Part shown: positions 17,420 to 26,224 of the stretch, one piece after another
How the letters are laid out: each line of letters starts with the position of its first letter
Position numbering within the stretch: the stretch's first letter is position 1
Assembly: GCA_005776725.1 (NCBI GenBank)
Contig: SXOO01000030.1
Location: 17,594-81,593, forward strand
Length of the DNA stretch: 64,000 nucleotides
Direction: 5' to 3'
Source: Pseudomonadota bacterium
Lineage (GTDB): Bacteria > Myxococcota_A > UBA9042 > GCA-2863065
Translations under genes and position numbers: made by a program
Notes under the pieces: generated by a model
The model's input: the letters and a program-made list of their open reading frames with translations, nothing else
The model's database searches: none
What the model was told of the DNA's origin: nothing

Positions 17420-19104
17420 AGCGCGCCCTCGTCCCCCTCCTCGCCCTCGGGTGTGCCACGGAGCTCCCCGAGTCCACCCACCGGCTGCGGTTGGCCTTCG
17501 AGCCGCTGTACCTCTCCTCGTTCGGGGTCGCCCGCTTCGACGTCAAGGTCTCTCAGGGGCCCTACTCGTCGGACATGGCGCCGATCTTCGGGGCGGTGTG
17601 TGCCCCCTACGGGACTGACGCGCCGTCGATCGGGCCGCTCGAGCCGGCGAAGAACCTCGTGGTGGAGGTCACCTTCTACAAGGACGAGCTCTGCGCCGAG
17701 CCGGTCCTCGTTGGGGCCCGCGGCGGCATCGAGATCATCGACGGCGGCTCGGCGGGGCTGTGGCACGTCCCCGTGTTCCCGATCGGTGGCTTCGCGGCGT
17801 TCCCACACGTGGCGCAGTCGATCGTTGAAGCGGCGCCGAAGGCGGAGTGCACTGTCGACGCCGACTGTCGGATCGCCAACCCGGATGGCACGACCTACCA
17901 GCTCTCCGCGATCGCCGAGTGCGACGAGAAGACCAAGCGGTGCTTCGTCCCGCCCACGTTGTACCCACTCGACATGGTGTCGCCGCGCGCCTACCACACG
18001 GCCACTGCGCTGCCCGATGGGCGCGTCGCCTTCGTGGGCGGCGTCGCCACCTCCGACGGCGAAGGCGGGTGGATCGGCACGGGAGATCTGGTCGAGGTCT
18101 TCGACCCCGGCACCTTCACGTTCCGTCGCGTCGAGATCCCCGATCTCTCGGGCCAGCGGATGGCGATGCACGCCACGGTCCTCGGGGCTGATGGCTCACT
18201 GGCCGTGTTCGGCGGCGCCGTGCAGCTCCAGATCGGGCTCACCGACGTCGGCAATAATCGCGGCCTCTCCGTCACGGTCCCGCCCGGGAACGGCCTTGGC
18301 ACGGACAACCTGCTCCAGCTGGCGTCGCGAATCGACGTCGAGGCGGGCGCAGCCAACGTCGGCGCGCTGCCACTCCCCCTCGCGGGCGCGAGCGCGGCGG
18401 TCATCGGCGGTGCGGTGCTCGTCACCGGCGGTGTCAGCGCCCAGGGTGACGACGTCGCGGCCACCGATACGGCCCTCTCGTGCATCCTCCGCGGTGGCGC
18501 GCCCCAGTGCGAGAGTGCTGGCGCCCTCAGCGCCGCGCGATTCGGGCACTGCACGGTCTGCGCGGACGCGGACTGCACCACCGGCGCGGTCGTCGGCGGA
18601 GAGTCGGGGGCCGTCGGCGAGATCTACGATGGGCAGGGCTTCACCGATCTGGAGGCCGCCGGCGCGCTCAGCACGGGCGTCGCGCTCCCCACCTGCGCGG
18701 GTGGGCACCTCGTCGGGGGCAGCAGCGCCGTTGGCGGCCCCGCCAACGTCGCGCCCCTCGCGATCAGCGTGGGTGACGGCAAGCTCACGGGCACCGAGAT
18801 AACGGGCCTCGACACCGTCGCGGATCCGTTCCGCGTCGGGACCGCCGCGACCGTGCTCGCCGACGGGAGCCTGCTGGTCACGGGCGGAGTCAACGCCCGG
18901 GGCGTCGCGCTCGCGACGGCCTACCGGGTAAAGGATGGCGCGGTCACCGCCGTCTACACCATGGCGAAGGCGCGCTTCGGCCACACCGCCACGCTGCTCA
19001 CCGCCGGCCCCCTCGAGGGCGCCGTGTTGGTCGCCGGCGGGCTCACCACCCGCGCGGATGGCACCCTCGACGTGGCCGCTGGCGCCGAGCTCTTCCACCC
19101 CTGA
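17416..19104 (+). CDS. Kelch-repeat-like lipoprotein
   Basis: A 562-aa protein. The ATG at 17416 follows GGAG and overlaps the upstream stop. The very short signal MKRALVPLLALGC puts the lipid Cys at residue 13. The rest shows repeating propeller-blade patterns of galactose-oxidase/kelch type: AYHTATALPDGRVAFVGG, MHATVLGADGSLAVFGG, VGTAATVLADGSLLVTGG, and RFGHTATLLTAGPLEGAVLV. Several Cys pairs suggest disulfides and an extracellular site. Such proteins are common surface lipoproteins of myxobacterial-type genomes; the ligand is unknown. The stop TGA overlaps the apparent CTG start of the next gene. Confidence 0.8.
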   Translation: MKRALVPLLALGCATELPESTHRLRLAFEPLYLSSFGVARFDVKVSQGPYSSDMAPIFGAVCAPYGTDAPSIGPLEPAKNLVVEVTFYKDELCAEPVLVGARGGIEIIDGGSAGLWHVPVFPIGGFAAFPHVAQSIVEAAPKAECTVDADCRIANPDGTTYQLSAIAECDEKTKRCFVPPTLYPLDMVSPRAYHTATALPDGRVAFVGGVATSDGEGGWIGTGDLVEVFDPGTFTFRRVEIPDLSGQRMAMHATVLGADGSLAVFGGAVQLQIGLTDVGNNRGLSVTVPPGNGLGTDNLLQLASRIDVEAGAANVGALPLPLAGASAAVIGGAVLVTGGVSAQGDDVAATDTALSCILRGGAPQCESAGALSAARFGHCTVCADADCTTGAVVGGESGAVGEIYDGQGFTDLEAAGALSTGVALPTCAGGHLVGGSSAVGGPANVAPLAISVGDGKLTGTEITGLDTVADPFRVGTAATVLADGSLLVTGGVNARGVALATAYRVKDGAVTAVYTMAKARFGHTATLLTAGPLEGAVLVAGGLTTRADGTLDVAAGAELFHP

Positions 19105-21239
19105 ACCTCCCGCGCACCCTGGACTGGGCGAGGGATCGGCTAACGCCGGCCGCTCTCGGGGTCGTCGCGTTCCTCTGGCATCTGCTCGGGCTGGCGCCGG
19201 GTATCACCTGGCGCGACGCTGGGGAGCTCTCCGCGTCGGCGTGGTCGCTCGGAGTCGCGCATCCAACGGGGTTTCCCGCCTGGTGCATCGTCGGCCGCCT
19301 CGCGGCGTACCTGCCGTTCGGAGACATCGGCTTCCGCATCAACCTTGTGTCAGCCGCCTCGGCCGGGTTTCTAGTCGCCGGCCTCGCCGCCCTGTTCAGG
19401 CAGGTCGAGCTCGGCCGCGCGAACGGGCGCGGCGGTGGGTTCGGTTGGGGTGCCCGCGGCCCCGGCGGCACGGTGGCGCTCACCGGGGCGCGCAGCCGAG
19501 GCGACGCGGCGGCTGGTGGCGGCGAGCCCCCCGACGGCGGGCAGGCTCCACGCTATTCGCCGGCGCTTGGGCTGGCCGCACTCGCCGTGGTCCTGGCGAA
19601 CCCGACGCTGTCGCTGCACGCGCGCACCGCCGAGGTCTATGCCCCCACGGCAGCGCTGGTCGTCTGGTCCTGGGTTGCCGTGGCCGCAGCCCGGCCCCTT
19701 TGGGCGGGCGCGCTCGCTGGGCTACTCGTGGGCTTCCACGGCGCCTCCGCGGCGATGCCGGCGATCGCTGCGTGCTGGTGCGCTCGCCCTCAAGGGGTGG
19801 GGCCGCCGGCCACCGCACGGGGCCCGATCAGGCTCGTGGCGGGCGCCGTTTGCGTGGCGGCTCTGGTGGGCCTGCTGGTCATCGCTTATCTGCCGATTCG
19901 GGCGGCCGCCGAGCCCTGGCGCAACTGGGGCGACCCATCCTCGTTCGGCGCGCTGCTCGACCACCTGACCGGCGCGCGGATTCGCGCCGCCTACGCCAGC
20001 GACATGGGCGCGTGGTCCCGCCTGGCGCTCACGGTGCCCATGGCGCTGCGGCAGCTCTACGACCAGTGCGGCGCGCTGGTGGTGTTCGCTCCGTTGGCGG
20101 TGTTCGCGCTGCCGCGGCGCGTGGGCGCAGTGCTCGCGCTGACGCTCGCGGCGGATCTGGCGTACACCGCGCTGCTGAACCCCATGGGGATGCGAGATCT
20201 GCAAACGGGCACGCTGGCCGCCACGGCGCTGTGTGCGCTGGCCCTGGCGGGCGCGGGCTCGTTGTTTCTTCCCTTCGGTCGTCCGGGGATCTTCATCGGA
20301 GTGGTCGGCGGGCTCGCCGCCATCACCACGCCGGCCGAGGCGGTGGTCAGCGACACACGCGCGGCCGAGCTCGCGGTCCTCGCCCTAGACGAGCTCCCCA
20401 TTGGCGCCGTGGCGCTCGTGGGCTCGGACGACCTCGCCGCATCCACCACCTTCGTCCAGGGTGTCGAAGGGGCGCGGCCCGACGTGGTCACGCTAGTGAA
20501 GCAACACTTGCAGGATCCCACCGCGCGCGCCGCCGCGGTGCGGGCGGATGGGCTTGGGCGCCTCGCCCCTTGGCCCCCGCTCTCGGCGTTGCTGTCGGGG
20601 ACGGTGGGCGTGGAGCTGAGTGACGGGGCGATCGACGGTCGTCTCGTCGGGTGGGCGCCGTCCCTCCCGTTGCTCCGACCCGGCGCGACGGAGCCGTTGT
20701 TCGCGTCGTTCGAGCACGCGCTCCGTCGCTTGGGCGTTCACGACGACGAAGGCCGGCGGGTGGTGGCCCGCTGGCTCGCGCTGGCAGGCACCTTCGCGGG
20801 TCGTTCGGGCCCCAGTCCGGATGCGGACCGCGCCATCGAGGCTGCGTGGGCGCTGGCGCATCAGGCCAGGGTCGGGGTGAACGAGGGGGCCCGCCTGACC
20901 GCCGCCGGCCAGATCGACGACGCGCGAGTCGTGCTGACGGAGGCCGTGCGCCTCGATCCGCTCAGCGTGAAGGCGTGGTTCAACCGTGGCGTGGTCGACG
21001 CGTTCTGCGGAGATACACGCGCCGCGCGAGAGGCTTTCGCGTCGGCGCTGCGCTTGGGCCTCGGCCGCTCGCGGGCGGCTCGAGCCTTGGAGGTGCTGGG
21101 CCTCCAAGAGGCCAACCTCGGGCGCACGGGGCGGGCGCTGCTGCTCCTCGAGGTGGCTCACGAGGCGCTGCCCGTGTCGAGGCGGGCTGAGAACGAGGCC
21201 AACCTCAGCCGCTTGCGCGCCCAGGTGCTCGCGCCCTGA
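19101..21239 (+). CDS. DUF2723 membrane protein with C-terminal TPR, apparent CTG start
   Basis: About 712 aa if translation begins at CTG 19101. The conserved DUF2723 N-terminus (ITWRDAGELSASAWSLGVAH, PTGFPAW, YLPFGDIGFRINLVSAAS) lies upstream of the first ATG/GTG/TTG of the frame (GTG 19347), so the real start must be earlier. The only plausible codon is CTG, which overlaps the preceding TGA (CTGA), matching the ATGA overlap of the gene before. About ten hydrophobic segments follow, then a soluble part with TPR-like repeats (AVRLDPLSVKAWFNRGVV). DUF2723 proteins resemble membrane glycosyltransferases / O-mannosyltransferases (TMEM260 group). A frameshift or sequence error near the start is the alternative. 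Confidence 0.72.
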   Translation: MNLPRTLDWARDRLTPAALGVVAFLWHLLGLAPGITWRDAGELSASAWSLGVAHPTGFPAWCIVGRLAAYLPFGDIGFRINLVSAASAGFLVAGLAALFRQVELGRANGRGGGFGWGARGPGGTVALTGARSRGDAAAGGGEPPDGGQAPRYSPALGLAALAVVLANPTLSLHARTAEVYAPTAALVVWSWVAVAAARPLWAGALAGLLVGFHGASAAMPAIAACWCARPQGVGPPATARGPIRLVAGAVCVAALVGLLVIAYLPIRAAAEPWRNWGDPSSFGALLDHLTGARIRAAYASDMGAWSRLALTVPMALRQLYDQCGALVVFAPLAVFALPRRVGAVLALTLAADLAYTALLNPMGMRDLQTGTLAATALCALALAGAGSLFLPFGRPGIFIGVVGGLAAITTPAEAVVSDTRAAELAVLALDELPIGAVALVGSDDLAASTTFVQGVEGARPDVVTLVKQHLQDPTARAAAVRADGLGRLAPWPPLSALLSGTVGVELSDGAIDGRLVGWAPSLPLLRPGATEPLFASFEHALRRLGVHDDEGRRVVARWLALAGTFAGRSGPSPDADRAIEAAWALAHQARVGVNEGARLTAAGQIDDARVVLTEAVRLDPLSVKAWFNRGVVDAFCGDTRAAREAFASALRLGLGRSRAARALEVLGLQEANLGRTGRALLLLEVAHEALPVSRRAENEANLSRLRAQVLAP

Positions 21240-21362
21240 GCCTGCCCCCGAAGCGACTCCGGAGGTTGCCAACCGCAGGTCGCTGCCCCATCCTTTGCGA
21301 CCTCCTGGGGCGTGGTTCCCCATGGGGCGTCCCGGGCGCTGTACCCTCTGAGGCCAAAACCG

Positions 21363-22547
21363 ATGACCGTCACCTTCCAGTCTCTTCTCGACCACACCCG
21401 CCGCTCTGTCCGTGAGGTCGCGGCCGACGAGCTCGCGCGTGCCCTCGCAGCCGCCGGCGCGCCCACGGTGATCGACGTCCGAGAGCCCGACGAGCACCAG
21501 AACGGCGTGATCCCTGGCGCGAAGCTCATCCCGCGGGGCCTGCTCGAGCTGCGAATCGAGAACGCCGTGCCCGACCGGGGCACCCCGCTGGCGATCTACT
21601 GCGCGGGCGGCGTGCGGTCTGTGCTGGCCGCCAAGACCCTGCTCGATCTCGGTTATCAAGACGTTGTCTCGCTCGCCGGGGGCTTCTCGCGCTGGGCGCA
21701 GACGGGCAACAAGGTCGAGGTGCGCCGACAGCTCACCCCAGATCAGATGGCGCGGTATGCGCGACACCTCTCGATGCCCGAGGTCGGTGAGGAGGGCCAG
21801 CTGAAGCTGCTCGCCGGCCGGGTGCTGTGCATCGGCGCTGGCGGCCTCGGCAGCCCTGCGGCCCTCTACCTCGCCGCGGCCGGCGTTGGGACCATCGGCA
21901 TCATCGACGCCGACACGGTCGACCGGTCAAACCTCCAGCGGCAGATCCTCCACTCGGAGGATCGGGTCGGGATGGCCAAGGTCGACTCGGCGGAGAAGAC
22001 GCTGAAGGGCCTCAACTCGGACGTGACGGTGAAGAAGCACATGGAGCGCCTCACCAGCGAGAACGTGATGCGCATCTTCTCCGAGTACGACGTGATCCTG
22101 GACGGCTCCGACAACTTCCCCACGCGTTACCTAATCAACGACGCGTGTGTCTTCCTGAACAAGCCCAATATCCACGGGTCGATCTTCCGCTTCGACGGCC
22201 AGGCCACGGTGTTCTGGCCCGGCCACGGGCCGTGTTACCGCTGCCTCTACCCGGAGCCGCCGCCGCCCGGAATGGCCCCCTCCTGTCAGGAGGCCGGCGT
22301 GCTCGGCGTGCTCCCCGGCGTCGTGGGCGTGATCGAGGCGATCGAGGCGGTGAAGCTCCTGCTCGGCTGCGGCGAGGTCCTCGCTGGGCGCCTCCTCACC
22401 TTCGACGCGCTGCGGATGTCGTTCCGCGAGCTCAAGATCCGCCGCGACGTCGACTGCCCCGTCTGCGGCGACGCCCCCACGATCACAGAGCTCATCGACT
22501 ACGAGCAGTTCTGCTCCTACGACGGGCAGGTCCGGCACCAGAGCTGA
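21363..22547 (+). CDS. MoeB/ThiF-type adenylyltransferase with N-terminal rhodanese domain
   Basis: A 394-aa protein from ATG 21363. Residues about 15-115 are a rhodanese domain with active-site Cys80 (YCAGGVRS). Residues about 125-394 are an E1-like enzyme: GAGGLGSPAALYLAAAGVG nucleotide-binding loop, DRSNLQRQ, DGSDNFPTRYLIND, and the zinc site CYRC (291/294) with CPVC (365/368). These enzymes adenylate the C-terminal Gly-Gly of MoaD/ThiS-like sulfur carriers; the fused rhodanese can supply the sulfur. The usual fusion puts rhodanese at the C-terminus, so the reversed order is noted. It could serve molybdopterin, thiamine, cysteine or tRNA thiolation; no carrier gene is adjacent. Confidence 0.9.
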   Translation: MTVTFQSLLDHTRRSVREVAADELARALAAAGAPTVIDVREPDEHQNGVIPGAKLIPRGLLELRIENAVPDRGTPLAIYCAGGVRSVLAAKTLLDLGYQDVVSLAGGFSRWAQTGNKVEVRRQLTPDQMARYARHLSMPEVGEEGQLKLLAGRVLCIGAGGLGSPAALYLAAAGVGTIGIIDADTVDRSNLQRQILHSEDRVGMAKVDSAEKTLKGLNSDVTVKKHMERLTSENVMRIFSEYDVILDGSDNFPTRYLINDACVFLNKPNIHGSIFRFDGQATVFWPGHGPCYRCLYPEPPPPGMAPSCQEAGVLGVLPGVVGVIEAIEAVKLLLGCGEVLAGRLLTFDALRMSFRELKIRRDVDCPVCGDAPTITELIDYEQFCSYDGQVRHQS

Positions 22548-22552
22548 GCGCA

Positions 22553-23251
22553 GTGGACACCCTGTGGTTCGCCTCACGGGCCGAGCTGCTGCTCGAGCTC
22601 GTGCCCCTTGAGCGCCTCGTCGCCCTGGCCGAACCCACCACCCGTGAGCTCCTCGACGCCGTCCGCGAGGCTGGCAGGCGTGACGTCGACATCGGTCGCG
22701 AGCACGACTTTCGGCTGTCGCGCGGCGGTTGGCGCTGGGCGCTTGGCTGCCGCGAGGTCGCAGTGCTCTGGGTGCTCGACCCCGAGCTGCCCACCTGCAC
22801 GCCGTTCCCCGCCGGCTGGTCACGTCGCGCCGCGGGCGTGCCCGTGGTCGTCGAGGGCCACAGCCGTCGGAGCTACGGGCCAGAGGTGCTCCGAGTCACC
22901 CCATACGACGGCGGGATCGCGGTGGCGGGCGAAGACCTCGCCCTGGCCCCCCTTCGCCGGCGTGGTCGACCGCCCCCCCGCGGCGCGACGTCGAAGCGCT
23001 CCCTCCCGGCGGTCACCCCCGGGCAGCTCGCCCTCGAGGCGGCGCTCCGCGAGCGCGCGCTGCCGGTGGTCGGCGCCACCTCGGCGGGGCTGGCCTTCCG
23101 GAACCCCGGCGTCCCCTCGCTCGCCAGCGCGGAAGAACTCGGGCTCCCCGGGGAGCCGCACTGGTCGTGGCGTGATCTGGTCTTCGTCCCCGCCGCCGCG
23201 AGCGGTGAGGTCCTCGGGCGGCTCCACCGCCTGCCGAGGGTGGCCGCATGA
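22553..23251 (+). CDS. Hypothetical protein, 232 aa
   Basis: GTG start at 22553, five bases after the MoeB stop; its own stop overlaps the next ATG (ATGA), so it is part of a tight operon. No signal peptide or membrane segment is visible and no family was recognised. The N-terminal half carries the pattern FRLSRGGWRWALGCREVAVL followed by VLDPELPTCTPFPAGW; the middle is basic and Pro/Arg-rich. Strong third-position GC and the overlaps on both sides support it as a real gene. Confidence 0.6.
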   Translation: MDTLWFASRAELLLELVPLERLVALAEPTTRELLDAVREAGRRDVDIGREHDFRLSRGGWRWALGCREVAVLWVLDPELPTCTPFPAGWSRRAAGVPVVVEGHSRRSYGPEVLRVTPYDGGIAVAGEDLALAPLRRRGRPPPRGATSKRSLPAVTPGQLALEAALRERALPVVGATSAGLAFRNPGVPSLASAEELGLPGEPHWSWRDLVFVPAAASGEVLGRLHRLPRVAA

Positions 23252-23886
23252 TGCGCTGGCTCGTGGCGTCGGTATGTCTCCTTTGGATGGCAGGGTGCCC
23301 GTCCCCTCAGCCCGCCCCCCCGCCGGCGGCGCCAGTAGTCAACCCGTCGCCGCCGTGGGGCCCGCCGGCGGCCGCACCGGACAGGCAGACGCCGGCCGAG
23401 CTCCAACGTCCTCGCCGCGAGGTCGCCGTCGGCGGCTGTGGGCAAGCGTGCGACGCGCCGCGTGAGGCGCTGGAGGCGTTCTTTCGCGCCACGCTGGCAG
23501 GCGATCGCGTCGCCCTCCGCACCCACCTCGAGACGTCGCTTCTCGAGGCGGACGGCATCCTGCTGGGAGCGCGCTGGGCAGAGCAGTGGGCGTCGGGGCA
23601 GCTCCCGGCCCGGAGTACCGAGATCGACAAGTGGTGCGACGGGTGGCTTGCGCGCGCCGGCACGCCACTGGATCCGGTCGACAAGACGCGAGGGGTGTCG
23701 TCTTTCCAGGTTCTGAGCGATAGTCAGCGCCGCTGGGTCGTCGAGTGGACCTCCCCGCCCACGGCGCGTGAGGGTGCGCGCCGATGGACGGTCACCCTCA
23801 CGCGCCGCGGGCTCGAATGGCTCGTGAGCGGGTTGGCGCCGGCACCGCCGCAACTTGGATCGCCCCCCGCGGCGGAGGCCCCATGA
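23248..23886 (+). CDS. Proline-rich lipoprotein
   Basis: A 212-aa protein with signal MMRWLVASVCLLWMAGC (lipid Cys17) and a Pro-rich spacer (PAPPPAAPVVNPSPP). The folded part begins near residue 70 (ALEAFFRATLAGDRVALRTH), a pattern of NTF2/SnoaL-like small domains in which a helix is followed by beta strands (WVVEWTSPP, WTVTLTRRGLEWLVSG). No catalytic residues are evident. It overlaps both neighbours by ATGA junctions, tying it to the upstream 232-aa protein and downstream PilZ protein. Confidence 0.7.
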   Translation: MMRWLVASVCLLWMAGCPSPQPAPPPAAPVVNPSPPWGPPAAAPDRQTPAELQRPRREVAVGGCGQACDAPREALEAFFRATLAGDRVALRTHLETSLLEADGILLGARWAEQWASGQLPARSTEIDKWCDGWLARAGTPLDPVDKTRGVSSFQVLSDSQRRWVVEWTSPPTAREGARRWTVTLTRRGLEWLVSGLAPAPPQLGSPPAAEAP

Positions 23887-24224
23887 GCATTGACCGCCGC
23901 ATTCATCCCCGCGTCCTCGTAGACATCGAGACCGAGATCGGCGTGGACGCGAGCCTTCACGTCCAGACGATGGAGAACCTCTCGCTCGGCGGCTGCTTCG
24001 TGAGGAGCGAGTCGCCGGAGCCGCTCGGCTCGATCGTGATGGTGCGCTTCTCGCTCCCGGGCGACCCGTCCGCTCGGTCCGTGCGCGCCGCGGGACGCGT
24101 CGCGTGGACCAAGCCGGATCCCGTGACCGGCGCCCCCTACGGTATGGGGATCCAGTTCCTGAAGGTCGAAGACGCTGATCTCGAGCTCCTGATGTCCTAC
24201 ATCACCGGATACGCCAACAGCTGA
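23883..24224 (+). CDS. PilZ-domain protein
   Basis: A 113-aa single-domain protein. RRIHPR near the N-terminus provides the RxxxR element of PilZ, and ENLSLGGCFVRS matches the D/N-x-S-x-x-G element; both contact cyclic di-GMP in the family. The C-terminus GMGIQFLKVEDADLELL is also typical. It is probably a c-di-GMP receptor or adaptor. The start overlaps the upstream lipoprotein stop. The window also encodes an EAL-domain hybrid kinase 10 kb away, so both ends of c-di-GMP signalling are present nearby. Confidence 0.87.
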   Translation: MSIDRRIHPRVLVDIETEIGVDASLHVQTMENLSLGGCFVRSESPEPLGSIVMVRFSLPGDPSARSVRAAGRVAWTKPDPVTGAPYGMGIQFLKVEDADLELLMSYITGYANS

Positions 24225-24306
24225 GGTCTGGGGGCTGGGTCGCCGCGCCCTGGCCAGGCAACGGCCGCACCTCCCAGCCGGCCGCCGGCGGGGCGCCCCC
24301 CGTAAC

Positions 24307-24720
24307 ATGTTCGCGGACAACTCTCTCCACGGGCAGTTCAACGCAGCGCTGCTCTTCGGCGGGTTCTCGTTCCGGTACGCGGACAACGTCACAAACATCG
24401 ACTACTTCGAGGAGCGCCTCCCCGAGCAGCTCCACCAGCAGCTCAGTCAGGTGATCGCTCAGCTCGGCGGTGACTCGGTGCCCAAGGAGGCGTCTGGCAC
24501 CGTGAACGAGACGATTACATTTCACACACTCGACCTGGGGTACCGGTTCTACTTACCCTCACTCACACCATGTGGCTCTGGCTATGAAGGAGACTGTGTG
24601 CTCGACGCTTGGAGCACTCCGTCGCCGGCACTCGGGTCGTCGTGTGCTCGGTGCCCGGAGGGTCAGCGCTTCCCGCGCCCTGCTGATCGCGACGGTGGGC
24701 GTCGCTTATGGGCATGGTGA
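24307..24720 (+). pseudogene. Remnant ORF, possibly end of an outer-membrane beta-barrel gene
   Basis: From 24307 to about 24560 the frame has strong coding character (nearly all third positions G or C) and reads like the end of an outer-membrane protein: GQFNAALLFGGFSFRYADN, a helical DYFEERLPEQLHQQLSQV stretch, then TFHTLDLGYRFYLP. Beyond that the composition changes and the tail looks non-coding. No ribosome site precedes the ATG. I read it as a surviving fragment of a larger, deleted gene rather than an intact one. Confidence 0.35.
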
Positions 24721-24820
24721 CGCTCTCTGCACGAACAGAGCGGCTGCTTCGCCAAGTGGCCGCTGGTCGCGTCAGGGGGGCTCGCGCCGGCCGCTAGCCG
24801 CGCCGTCGTTGGGCCGGTCC

Positions 24821-24850
24821 CTGACCTTGCCTGACCTTGCTTGACCTTAC
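24821..24850. repeat. Three tandem 10-bp repeats
   Basis: CTGACCTTGC occurs twice in tandem, followed by a third copy with changes (TTGACCTTAC). They lie about 100 bases upstream of the collagen-like gene within a non-coding stretch; they could be a protein-binding site or simple slippage. Confidence 0.7.
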
Positions 24851-24952
24851 AGGCGGGTTGCGTGCGCCCGGGTAGCGCATGTACCTTGCGGGGGCCCGCT
24901 GAGTGAGCCTGGGCACGCTGTTCTCCGCCGCGGAGGCGGGCTCGAGGTCCTT

Positions 24953-26188
24953 ATGCGCAGCCGATTCGAACGTACTCTCCTCCTGCTCGCGCTGCCTGTC
25001 ACACTCTTGACCACGCGTCCGGCGCTCGCTGCCGACCCGCCGCTCGCGTTTCAGATTCAGGGCCGCGCGCTGACGCAGGCCGGAGTGCCCGCGACTGACG
25101 GCGTTTACGCGGCCACCGTGAGCTTCTATGCGCTGCCCACGGACGCCCTACCACAGTCACAGATCGCCGGAATGGCGCTCTCGATCACCGATGGGCTGTT
25201 CAGTCTCAACATCGCTCCGCCTTCGCCGACGCCGTTCCTACAGGGCACACCTCGATGGGTCGGTATCAAGCTGGCGGACGAGCCAGAGCTGCCGCGAGTG
25301 GCCATCGGGGAGGTCCCGTACGCCGCCAGAGCTCGCGTGGCGGCGGGCCTCGAGTGCTCCGGATGTGTCACCACGGATCAGCTCAGCCCGTCGGTGGCGG
25401 CGGCGTTTCAGGCAGCGCTCACGCTGCATCCCGTGGCGATCTCCGGGAGCTACCTCGACCTGGGTGACAAACCGACGCTGCTCAAGGGCGACACCGGACC
25501 CGCGGGGCCGCAGGGCGAGCCCGGAGTGACGGGGGATCCCGGGCCGCAAGGAGGGCAGGGCGCCAAGGGCGACAAGGGCGACAAGGGCGACAAGGGCGAC
25601 AAGGGAGATACGGGTGCGCAAGGCGTCCAGGGTCCGCCGGGGACGCCCGCGGCCAACGACACCTACACCAAGTGGGGCGTGGCCACCTGCGGCGCGGGCG
25701 ACGAGCTGCTCTATGCGGGCTACGCCTTCGGGACTTGGTACAGCCACGGCGGCGGCTCTCCGAAGCCGGTCTGCATGAAAGAGGGTGACCCAGGCGCTGC
25801 ATACAACGGCGCCAACCACGGGAGCTACCTCGTCGCCCTGGGCACCTACTACTACGGCAACGACGCGGTCCACCAACCGGCAGGCGTCACCGACCGCAGA
25901 TCGATCCCATGCGCCAAGTGTGCAACGCAGAAGACCTGCTACCAGGTGGATGGCAGCGCCACCTGCGCCGCGGGCTGGAGCACTCTCTACGCCGGTGAGC
26001 TGGTCGGGGGTTACTACAACTACGGCGGCAACTTGGACTCGTTCTGCTACGAGCTCAACAACGGCGCGCCTCAGACGCAGCACGCGAACCTCAATCAGGT
26101 CTTCGCTGCCAGCACGGGTGATCCGAGCTACATGATCGGCAACGTCGCTGGCTACCGCCATGTGAAGTGTGCCGTGTGCTGTAAGTGA
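24953..26188 (+). CDS. Secreted collagen-like protein with sponge short-chain-collagen (C4)-like C-terminus
   Basis: A 411-aa protein, ATG after GAGGT, with a cleavable signal (LLTTRPALAA). Residues about 28-135 form a beta-rich domain often seen before collagen tracts in bacterial surface proteins (FQIQGRALTQAG, GEVPYAARA). Residues about 180-234 are Gly-X-Y triplets, including four GDK units, ending GPPGTP. The last 180 residues are Cys-rich with a repeated pattern: YTKWGVATCGAGDELLYAGY, HGGGSPKPVCM, IPCAKC, then CAAGWSTLYAGELVGGYYN and VKCAVCC. From memory this matches the C-terminal domain of invertebrate 'short-chain collagen C4' (spongin-type) proteins. Function is unknown; an extracellular fibre or adhesive trimer is an inference. 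Confidence 0.85.
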   Translation: MRSRFERTLLLLALPVTLLTTRPALAADPPLAFQIQGRALTQAGVPATDGVYAATVSFYALPTDALPQSQIAGMALSITDGLFSLNIAPPSPTPFLQGTPRWVGIKLADEPELPRVAIGEVPYAARARVAAGLECSGCVTTDQLSPSVAAAFQAALTLHPVAISGSYLDLGDKPTLLKGDTGPAGPQGEPGVTGDPGPQGGQGAKGDKGDKGDKGDKGDTGAQGVQGPPGTPAANDTYTKWGVATCGAGDELLYAGYAFGTWYSHGGGSPKPVCMKEGDPGAAYNGANHGSYLVALGTYYYGNDAVHQPAGVTDRRSIPCAKCATQKTCYQVDGSATCAAGWSTLYAGELVGGYYNYGGNLDSFCYELNNGAPQTQHANLNQVFAASTGDPSYMIGNVAGYRHVKCAVCCK

Positions 26189-26224
26189 CCCGCCTCCACA
26201 CTTCGGCCCGAAGCCGATGCGGCC

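Noticed and set aside
18935..20623. 562-codon frame across the kelch and DUF2723 genes
   Set aside because: Arg/Pro/Ser-rich shadow; the DUF2723 motifs are in a different frame.
25560..25610. Short 9-bp direct repeats as a possible CRISPR or regulatory array
   Set aside because: They are GDK triplets of the collagen tract, in frame and without spacers.
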